Assembly: GCA_949751835.1 (NCBI GenBank)
Contig: CATKHK010000041.1
Span: forward strand, 310,001 to 374,000
Source of the DNA: Blepharisma japonicum
Lineage: Eukaryota > Ciliophora > Heterotrichea > Heterotrichida > Blepharismidae
Length of the DNA: 64,000 nt
Direction: 5' to 3'
The position numbers and the translations under genes were made by a program. This document shows positions 50,601 to 60,000 of the stretch, one piece after another (the stretch's first letter is position 1; each line of letters starts with the position of its first letter). The notes under the pieces are model-generated. The model was given only the letters and a program-made list of their open reading frames with translations. It did not search any database and was not told the DNA's origin.

Positions 50601-53600
50601 GATTCATCTATTGTTTCTTTATCAGGGTCTACTAGTTTATTCAACAGCTGGCACAATATTGCATTTACTGGAGATATTGTAAGCGGAAACACGAAAATAA
50701 GTTTCTATGAAGACGGATTGTTAATATCAAGCCAAGCTTCAACAAATGCGTTTCCTTTCATTGATGCTGGGATATTATATCTTGGATATTCAAGTCGTGC
50801 AAGCAGCTTTGTAGGCTTTTTATGAAGTGTAAAAGTTTTCAATGGAAACACTCATTTCCTAGATGAATGACAAACTACTAGTTGTGCTGGATCTTGCTCA
50901 AATTGTCCTTCTGAGTTGATATGTCCTGATGACTGTGAATTTGGCTCCTTTTATTCTTCTGGATCCTGTACAGCATGCGCTGTATCTTGCTCATCTCATG
51001 GGTGCAGAAGTTCTCTTACCTGCAGGCTCTGCCAAAACAAGGAATGCACAACTTGCACTTTATTTGACGGTCCTTGCACAGCTTGTATTGCAAATACAAA
51101 TTTATCAGGAGGTGTTTGTTCTTGCACCTTGAATGCGTTTTGGGTCCAATCTTCAGAAACTTGTGAAATTTGTGATAATCTTTGTTCAACTTGCTTAAAA
51201 ACGGATTATTTTGAATGCAGTGCTTGCACTGGCACAAAAGTTTTGGTTGATACAGTCTGCTTAAATGAGTGCCCATACAGTTTTACTTCAAGTCCATCTT
51301 GTACAAGCTCAATGTCGACTATAATTGACCAGAGCTTTGATACTGCATTCCAAGGATCTTATGGGATTTTGACAACTTCCAGTTCTTCTTTGACCTACCA
51401 ATTCTTCAGCAATCCTGATTCTACAGATCCTGTGCCTTCATATGCTAGAGGTCTCTATTTTTCTGGGTCACAATACTTGCAAGCTAATGTGAACATTTAT
51501 ATTAGCTATCAATTTTCAGTTGGACTCTGAATTTATACTATTAGTCATGGAGATATTTTCCAAAAGCAGGCAAGGATTAAATTGGCATCTAATGGAATAG
51601 CAAATATCATATTAGAAAGCCCATCCCAAACAACAACTACAGTCACTACTTCTTCATTGATTTTTAATGGCTGGTCATATTTATCTTTAACAGTTTCATA
51701 TTTGTCTGGCTCGACTACTACTGTCATTTCTGTGAATAATGTTGCTGGGACTACAATTGTGTCTACAAATTTGCTATTTAGAGATGTTTCTTCTGATATC
51801 CTGTATATAGGAAAAAGTACATCTTCTGGCTTTAACGGTTTTATTTATTATTTCAGCTTATGGAATACTGCTATCTCTGATTTTTCAGCAAAGCTTTTAG
51901 TTCCTTGTGGATCAAGTTTATCTACTTCATGCCTTTGGTCTTGCGATATAAGCCAATATTATGATGGAATTTTTTGTCAATCTTGCAATTCATGTGCCTT
52001 AGGATGCAGCCGAGGAGTTTCATGTAATATATGCTATGATCCTCTTTGCTCGATATGTAGTGGGTTTGGGTCAGGATTATGCACTCAGTGTGTCAGCCAT
52101 GCTTCAGGAGGAGGGGCTACTGCTTGCTCATGTGATGTTAATTATATTCAAGCAACTGATGGATTTTCATGCATTTGGGGATGCACTATAGGCTGTGGAG
52201 GCTGCTCGGGAACAAGTTATTACCAATGCACTTCTTGCTTAACAATGTACTATTTTATATCCGGATTATGCATTACTGTTTGCCCTACAGGATATACTCA
52301 AGATTCTGTAAATAATCAATGCACTTTGGTTTCAAACCTCTCTTTTAGCCTCCAATTCCAAGACCTAATATACTTAGACACAGTAAGTGGAGTCCAAGTT
52401 GGCTCTTCAAGCACAAATACTTATCCTACATTTGAAAGCACTGATCCAGTCCCTTCAATATATCGAGGCTACTACTTCGTCTCTAATTCTTATATGCTTT
52501 CAACTTCTCTCATATTAAATACTTACTTTACAGTCACAATATGAGTAAAGCCTATTTCCTCAGGATATTTGATGCTAAAAATTAATGGAAGTGATGAAAT
52601 TTTCAAAATTTCATTGTCAAGTAGTGGAATTCCGACACTAAAGATAAGCCTTCAAGACCTATCAACTGTGTCAGTTAGTGGCCCATCAAATCTTTTTAAT
52701 AGTTGACATAATATTGCATTCACAAGCGATATTATTAATGGAAAGATGAAAATTTATTTCTATAATGATGGTACTCTTTCAGCAAGCCAATTATCAGCTA
52801 ATGCATCTCCATTTATTGATTTAGGCACTTTAAAGCTTGGAGCATCATCTGGAAGCAATGGATTCACAGGATTTTTGTGGAGCTTAAAGGTATTTAACTC
52901 AAACTCAAATTATCTTGATGAATGACAAACAACAGGATGCTCTGGTGGGTGCTCAAGCTGCCCTTCAGAGTTAATTTGTCCTGACAACTGCAATTTTGGG
53001 TCCTTTTATTCAAGCGGTTGTACAACTTGTGATTCGAGTTGCAGTCCATATGGATGTAGGAGTTCTCTTACTTGTCGGCTGTGCCTGCAAAAAGAATGCT
53101 TGGAATGCACACGATTTGATGGAGCATGCACTAGCTGTATAGACCGAGCTACCTTAACCAGCGGAGTTTGTGCATGCAATTCCAATGCCTTTTGGGTTCA
53201 ATCTTCTCAGACCTGTGAATATTGTGATGCTTTGTGCGCTCAATGTGCAGGAGCCTACTATTTTCTATGTAATACCTGCACAACTGGTGAAATTTTAGCT
53301 GGGAATGTTTGTTTGCATGAGTGTCCTTATGGATTTGGAAGTGGCTGCTCAGTCGTTTCTACTCAAGTTATAACTCAATCTTTCGATCAGGATTTTTCAG
53401 GGTCATATGGAATATTCACAACAGCTACAAGTTCCTCCACTTTCCAATTTTTTAATACTCCTGAAGCAAATGATCCTATTCCTGCTAAGAATCGAGGGCT
53501 CTATTTTTCGAGTGGCAAATATTTAGAGTCAAGCGTTAGCATTTATTTGTCTTATGAACTGAGTTTGGGATTTTGAGCTTATGTAGAAACCGCTGGAGAT

Positions 53601-56600
53601 TTATTCGAAAAGCAGAACAGAATAATTATCAATTCTAGTGGCTCAGCTAAAATCATACTAGAAAGTCCAAGCTTAGCAGCAACAACAGTTACTACTGGGA
53701 CGATAAGCTCTTCAGGCTGGTCATACTATTCAATAACTATATCATATTCTTCAGGCTCTACCACAGCTACAGTCTATATAAACAACATTGCAGGAACTCC
53801 TAGCAGTACTAGCAACTATATTTTTAGAGATATTGCTTCTCAGACGATTCTAATTGGAAAAAGCTCTTCTTCAAATTTTTCTGGGTTTATTTATAATTTC
53901 AACTTATGAAATAGCCCAATTACTGACTTCAGTGCTCAGGTAAATGATGATATTTGTGGGATCGGACTCGGCAGCAGCTGCTTATGATCTTGTGGCATTA
54001 ATTATTATTATTTAAATACTGGAGGATCATGCTCACTTTGCAATCATTGCTCTCTTGGATGTGCAAGGGGAGTATCGTGCAGTATTTGTGAAGATAAGCT
54101 TTGCGCTGTATGCTCTGGGTTTGGGCCAGGTATTTGCACAACTTGTGTTGCTCATGCCTCAGGATCTGTGTGCACCTGTGATTTTGGCTATAATTTATCA
54201 TCAGATGGATTTGCTTGTAATATATGCAGTAACGGCTGCTCTTCCTGCAGTGGAATCAATTATTATCAATGTTTAACTTGTGTGAGCCCTTATTATTATA
54301 TCAATGGTCTCTGTGAGCCTAACTGCCCTACAGGATATACTCAAAACTCTATAACTAACAACTGTGACTTATCATCATCTCTTGCATTATATTTGGATCT
54401 TACTGATCAGCTTCGCCTTGATAAGGTAAGTGGATTTACTGTTGGGAGTGATAGCACAAATACTTATCCCAGCTGGGATCCTTATGATCCTATTCCGGCG
54501 ATTCAAAGAGGATATTACTTTACAGGAGCAAGCTATATGACTACTAGCTTTAAATTCAGCCCTTTCTTTTCTATATCATCTTGGATAAATGGCCTAAACG
54601 ATGGCTATTTTTTAACAAAATATGATAGCTGAGTGTATCTTTCTATCTCTTTTGCAGGCGGAATCCCAACGCTTACTGTAAATCTGCTCGATGGAACCAC
54701 AGTTTCAGTATCAGCATCTTCAAGTCTTTTCAATGCTTGAACCTTTTTTTCATTTTCTGGGCAAATTGCAAGTGATGGCACTAGTAAGTTTATATCTTAT
54801 GTAAACAGCATTTTAATTGATACTCAAATATCAACCTCATTAAGCTTTTTAAGAGACACTAATTCAGGAAGCTTGATTTTAGGTGCAGATCAAACCTTAG
54901 CTAATGGCTTTGAAGGATACGTTTGGAACTTGCGAATATATAGCGATAATAATTACGCTATAACTGACTGGACTATATCAGGCTGTGGGAGTGGCTGCTC
55001 ATACTGTCCTTCTAATTTAGTATGCTTAAGTGGATGCAGCTTAAATACTTATCCGAGTTCTTGCAATTCATGCAAAGCAGAATGTAATCATGGTTGTGTA
55101 TATGGATCTACATGCAGACTTTGCAAAGCAAAGGAATGCTTATCTTGTAATACTTTTACTGGAGCCTGCCTTAGCTGTATATCTAATGCAAGTCTTTCTG
55201 GAACAACTTGCAAATGCATTGCAAATTATATATATGTTGATTCATCAGAGAGCTGTGAGCCTTGTAAACATAGTGCTTGTGCGACGTGTTTCGTACCTAC
55301 ATGAGCAGGCTGCAATTCATGTTCGAGCTCCCTTTATCTTTTTGAAAGCTTATGCATCAAAAAGTGCCCCTTAGGATACTGAGCATCAGCAAATAAGTGT
55401 TCAGCCAATGGAACTGGTGGATATATTTATAATTTAAGGCCAAGTCAAATTAAGGACAAAGTTTACGATCTTCAGTCTGGCATTATCGCAAGCACTGGGA
55501 ATGACACAAACTTTTATCCAAGCTATCAAGAATCAGATCCTTATGCAGCTCAATATCGTGGATACTATTTTAATGGGAAATCCTACATGAATATAACTCC
55601 ATCTTCTAGAACTCTAGTTCTAGCTCCTAAATTTACGATGTCAATGTGACTAAACCCGTCAAAATCATATTGCGATCTATTTACTAAGCAATCAATATCT
55701 ACATCTGTCATAACTTATTGGAAACTAAGCATATATTCATGATACCCTTCATTAAGAATTAGGCTAAATGATAACTCCACAGTATTTTATACAAGCACAA
55801 GTAGGCTTATCCCAAGCGAATGAAATTTATTGACAGTTTTTTCAGATATTTCAGTCACCCCTGCCCAAATAATTTCATTCAGCATAAACACTAGCCCAGA
55901 TATATCAAGTGACTTAGGCTTTTCTTGGTTTGAAGACATTGAAGACTCATTCAAAATTACTATAGGTTCATCATTTATATCAAATACGACATTTGGCAAC
56001 TATTTCACAGGATTTCTATGGGATTTGAAAATTAGGAACAAAATTGTTGATGCTTCTTCTTTATACTTAAACTCTTGCTTCCAGTCCTCTTATTGTCCAA
56101 TTGAGAATGAAGGAGTATGCATCCCTAATTGTGCTATTTCTGAGTATTGGGATGGGATGCGATGTACTCCCTGCAATGATGCATGCTCAGGTGTCGGGTG
56201 TGTGAGATATGATAAAACTTGCAATTTGTGCAATAATGTTATATGCAATATCTGTGACGATTTTATAGCTGGATCTTGTCTTCAGTGCAAGGAACATGCT
56301 TATTTGTCATCTGGTGAATGTATATGCGATAATGGATATTATTTGAACAAAACTCAAGAAGAGTGCTTGGAATGTGAGCCAAATCAATATTCAGTCAATG
56401 GGATTTGCAAAAACTGCCCCAAAAAGTGTGGCTCTTGCCTCGATCCATCTGTTTGCTATACATGCATTGAAACAGCTGAATTATCGCAAAATACAACATG
56501 TGTTTGCAAAATCGGGTACAATGGAACTGAATGCACTCCAGCTTATTTTAAAGCTTATTTGGCAGTGAATGATGATAACTCATTGAACCTCACGTTTTCT

Positions 56601-58145
56601 GAGAATCTTATATATATTATTTCGAAGTATGATATAGCCATCTATGTGTCAAATATTTCTACATCAGATTATTCCTGGACAATGGAAAGGGTGAATAATA
56701 CATTTTACATGATTTCTTTATCTTCTTCAGTTGAAATTAGCAGCAATACTCCAATAATCTTAAAACTGCTCAATTTAACTTATTTTGTTTCAGAAACAAA
56801 CGCAGTGCCTGAAAACGATACTTTAAATGGAAATCTTTACGACTATAATCCAAATGCTAGTACTCAGACTGTTAAAGCTATAACAAGTCAAACAACTGCG
56901 GCTATTCAATCTATTATAGGAACTTCACTAGCTGTCGCATTTATTAATCCTAACCCAGCCAGCTTGTGAAGTTTGTTGAACACCTTAGATTATATTTCGT
57001 GCTTAGCCCTTACTAAAATTCCAATGTCTGACTCATTCTATGCATTTGTGAAGAATATGAATGGATATCATAATCTGCCAAATTTTTTCGATTATTTTAT
57101 GGTAGAAAGCCAGGGAACTAAACCTTATGATCAAGCAGTGAAATATGGATATAATAGCGATTTATTTTTACTTAATGTTGGAGGGATGATCACAATGCTT
57201 TTAATTATTTTTTCTACACTTCCTATTGTATATTTTTTATCAAAATGAGGATTTTCTAGAAAATATTTAGCGAGAAAGCTAGAAGGATTATTAAAGATTT
57301 ATAAATACTCAATATTTGTGAGATTTTGGATACAAACTTATTTAGATATCAGTATTACAGCTCTTGTAAGCTTATTAAACGTAAACTCTATTTAGTTCTC
57401 TTTCGGCAATATAACTCAAATTACAAACTCATTGATATGCTTATGAGTTTTTGTACGATTTATTTAGGTATTTGTTTGTATAACCCCTCCCTTAGTTTTC
57501 ATGCTGTCTTATAAAAACCAATCAAAAATTCAAAACAAAAATCTCATCTTTTCAAGTCTCTGGGGTTCATTCTTTTATGAGTTTAAGAACAATAAAGGGC
57601 TTTTAAGTACCCAATTTTATACCCTATTCTTCGGAAGAAGATTTATTTACCTTTTGAACATTACTTTTCTTAATGAAATTCCAGAATTTCAAATCGCAGT
57701 TAATGTTATCCTTTCCGTTACAGCCGTTCTCTTTTTAATTAGATACAAACCTTATAACGAGCCAATTCTTCTGGTTGCTAATACTATGAGCGAAATAGCT
57801 ACGCTGCTTATTATGGGACTGCTTTCTGCAAATCTCTTTGATTTATCATCAAGCATGCAAGGCCAATTTGAAACTACTATGATTGCAGTTGCAATTGGGG
57901 TTATGGCAATTCAGTCAGCTTCATCCGTAGCAATTTTTGGCAAAACCTGCTACCGCCTTATTAAGATTGGAATAGAAATGAATTCTCCTCCGAAAGATAA
58001 GTTTAACACCAAAGTGAATGGTAAAGAAAACAGGCGAACTACTGAACTCGACAGTATTCCATCAGAATTAAGCCGAAGTGTACTCAATAATACCCCTGCT
58101 GATATGAGTATAGACGAGGATCAAATTACAAAAATTATACTTTAA
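38634..58145 (+). CDS. giant Cys-rich/LamG-like multi-pass surface protein 2
   Basis: One gene of 6493 residues from ATG 38634 to TAA 58143-58145. In the stretches examined the frame is interrupted only by TGA (Trp) and by two 15-nt introns (57381-57395 and 57453-57467). Signal peptide at residues 1-28. The ectodomain has 17 LamG-like domains alternating with Cys-rich blocks: eight A-type, eight B-type and one terminal type. The last Cys-rich block ends in an EGF signature (CKIGYNGTEC). Then come a beta-rich stretch, about six to seven membrane helices (about 6173-6432) and a tail with RRTTELDSIPSELSRS, resembling the tail motif of giant gene 1. It is a tandem paralog of giant gene 1, with matching first and last modules and an expanded middle. 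Signal peptide and membrane end place it at the cell surface; ligand and function unknown. Confidence 0.85.
40107..54536 (+). repeat. tandem coding repeat, seven periods of about 2067 bp in giant gene 2
   Basis: Equivalent Met codons of the A-type LamG domain lie at 40107, 42171, 44238, 46305, 48372, 50439, 52494 and 54537. The periods are 2064, 2067, 2067, 2067, 2067, 2055 and 2043 bp. Each unit has two LamG-like domains and two Cys-rich blocks. Units starting at 44238, 46305 and 48372 are nearly identical over long stretches, whereas the outer units are diverged. All length changes are multiples of three. Confidence 0.9.
57381..57395 (+). other. 15-nt intron in the membrane domain of giant gene 2
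   Basis: The sequence is gtaaactctatttag, phase 0, ending in an in-frame TAG. Removal joins LVSLLN to FSFGNI, exactly as in giant gene 1. Confidence 0.88.
57453..57467 (+). other. 15-nt intron in the membrane domain of giant gene 2
   Basis: The sequence is gtacgatttatttag, phase 0, ending in an in-frame TAG. The exon between the two introns is 57 nt, the same as in giant gene 1. Confidence 0.86.
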
Positions 58146-58243
58146 AATAATTCGGAAAATAAAATTTAATTACCAAAATAATTATTAGAGGATTTCGATA
58201 TTTGTTTTGACAGAAATTTTGTAGCATTCAACATTTTGCTCTC

Positions 58244-58520
58244 TTTTATTAAAATGTCCTCTTGTCTTGCTCGTAATTCATGCTTTCCTCCATGCTCATA
58301 TTCTCTTTTTCATTCACAAGCCTACCTTTTGTATTTTCAAAGTCATTAATCAGAATTTAAATATTGAATTTTCTGCAAAAACTGAGATTTTCAGCTCATC
58401 TGCTTCTCTTTGAAGCAAATTTCTAGCTTCTTCCATGTTTCCTTCATCCAATTAGTTCTCCAGCCTCTTTTAAGATTTCTGCAGCTTAACTCTATGGAAA
58501 TTAACCATTACATCTTTCAA
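58244..58520 (-). pseudogene. coding relic, possibly C-terminus of a VWA-domain protein
   Basis: On the minus strand, fragments in different frames read VNFHRVK, AAEILKEAGELIGW, EGNMEEARNLLQREADELK and INDFENTKGRLVNEKENMS. At least two frame changes separate them. Their order and style (HRVxAAE..., then GNxEEARxLL, then an acidic amphipathic helix) recall the region after the VWA domain in protist VWA proteins; this is from memory. The fragments are too broken to be a working gene. Confidence 0.38.
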
Positions 58521-58719
58521 TTTTAATGAAATCAATTGCATCATTTTCATTAAAAATCGGAATATTTTAGGCAGGATTTTTTTTCAATTTGTTCTCCAGT
58601 CCTTATCAGTCTGTATATGTGCTTATCACAAAAGTGCATGTCTATATGCGATAAAATGAGATAACAACAGAAAATAATAGTTTTGAAACCAGGGTGTTAG
58701 AGAATTCTGAAACTCTAAA

Positions 58720-58992
58720 CAATGGCACACATGCATTGCTCAGCTGCCTAACAGTAATATTTTTTGTTTTGATAATTGCCCGAGTTCTGGGATTTCATTG
58801 ACAATTGATGAAAATTATAAAGTTCAACAGCTACCATCCTGCAAATAATCATCAGCTATCTATTTCAATAATAGTGCTTATTACATTAGAGGAGTTGATA
58901 AAAATTGAAAATCTTTAGATTTGATTTGCATGAAATATAATGGATCAAATTATTCCCACTCCCAAAAGCTGATCGCAGTTGCAATAGTGTAA
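58720..58992 (+). pseudogene. Kelch-repeat protein relic
   Basis: The frame reads WHTCIAQLPNSNIFCFDNCP, SSGISLTIDENYKVQQLPSC, then a TAA, then SSAIYFNNSAYYIRGVDKNW and KSLDLICMKYNG, ending at TAA 58990-58992. The pattern of (S)SAIYFNNxxYYxxG, K-x-LDL and a closing Tyr matches Kelch beta-propeller blades. One internal TAA, a stop just upstream at 58717 and the lack of further blades indicate a truncated, dead copy of a host gene. Confidence 0.55.
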
Positions 58993-59092
58993 TGTTTAAT
59001 GGAATGTTTTGATTTCTGGCATGTAAATAAAAATCTTTCAAGGTATTTAATTGGTAGAAGTACTTTCATAGCAGTTTTACTCCCTAACGTTA

Positions 59093-60000
59093 TAAAATAT
59101 TATATTCTTCCTTTTAAAATATTCTTGCTTTGTTTAACAATATCTACTGTTTAATAAGATCTAGCTTATTTTTCGTAATTTTAATAAAAGGCTGCTGATA
59201 TTCTTTCAAGTGCCAAAAATTAATTCCACGTGGAATTTAGGAATTTTTGCACGTACACAAGATAGCCTATAAAAAATACAAGCAAAAAATATATTATATA
59301 ATTCATATACTTCAATATTGAAGGGTTTTACTTATATCAATAGTTAATTTTATCTTTTTTGAAATAGACTTAGGATTATAAATTTATACGAATAGTGAAT
59401 AGGGACAATTAAATGGTTTATTTTAAGTGTAATAAAATTCGATGTTTTCGGTAATAACTGGCAAATCCTCTTTACTTTCTGCAGCTTTGTCAGCAAAACT
59501 GGTTTCACACAGCATTTCTTGCCTTGCTTTGTTGATTTCCTTGGCGCTAACTTTCCTCCCCAAAGAAAATCTAAATAATACACTGATGTCGAATTGTTTC
59601 CCGGTTGAAATTAAGGTCGGATAATATTTGCAGTTCATGTATACTCCAAAGATGACCATTGGTATCCACCCAAGGAATTGAAGCATATATCACACAGCAA
59701 CTAGTTTATTAGGATAAATCCAATATGAAGACGAAAGAATAGTACTCCATATCAATGCACAGTATGAAATATTTGTCCATAAATTATACCTATGATAATT
59801 ATAAGGCTTTTTCTTCCGTAAAAGCAGTAAAAATGAGACGAAGGCTAGAATGTAGATAAGCCCAAATAAAGATTGATCGTAAGGTCTTAGAATTTTATTT
59901 AAAATGATAATGAAAACTTGAAGCATTGCTTTTGAAATCAAGTAAAAAGGAGCAACTCTTATATTAATATGATCATTTGAGTGGTTTCAGTAAGGCTTCA
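59093..60000. repeat. segmental duplication, copy 1 (receptor 3' end and flank)
   Basis: Matches 63042-64000 through the receptor C-terminus and about 330 bp of downstream non-coding DNA. The offset is about 4005 bp near the stop codons, changing to about 3949 bp at the outer edge because of a roughly 60-bp indel. The second copy continues beyond the window. Confidence 0.8.
59222..59237. other. 16-bp palindrome downstream of receptor gene 1
   Basis: The sequence aattccacgtggaatt is a perfect palindrome with a CACGTG core, about 185 bp past the receptor stop. The second copy at 63232-63247 reads aattccacatggaatt, with the centre changed. It could be a protein site or an end-processing signal; no function is established. 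Confidence 0.4.

Larger units (their letters stand above)
58146..59422. other. intergenic region with gene relics, 1.3 kb
   Basis: Lies between the convergent ends of giant gene 2 and receptor 1. It contains a minus-strand relic (58244-58520), a plus-strand Kelch relic (58720-58992) and, from about 59093, the 3' flank shared with receptor 2. Listed separately. Confidence 0.5.

Noticed and set aside
25864-58145. Dozens of separate open frames of 60-440 codons in one frame per giant gene, which could be read as many small genes or a field of pseudogenes.
   Set aside because: They share one frame per gene, the breaks are TGA at Trp positions of repeated domains, and the same positions use TGG in sister copies. 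They are two continuous genes.
25864-58145. Tandem repeats considered as a CRISPR array, satellite or mobile-element array.
   Set aside because: The unit is 2067 bp, fully coding, frame-preserving and bounded by a signal peptide and a membrane domain; there are no short spacers and no terminal repeats.
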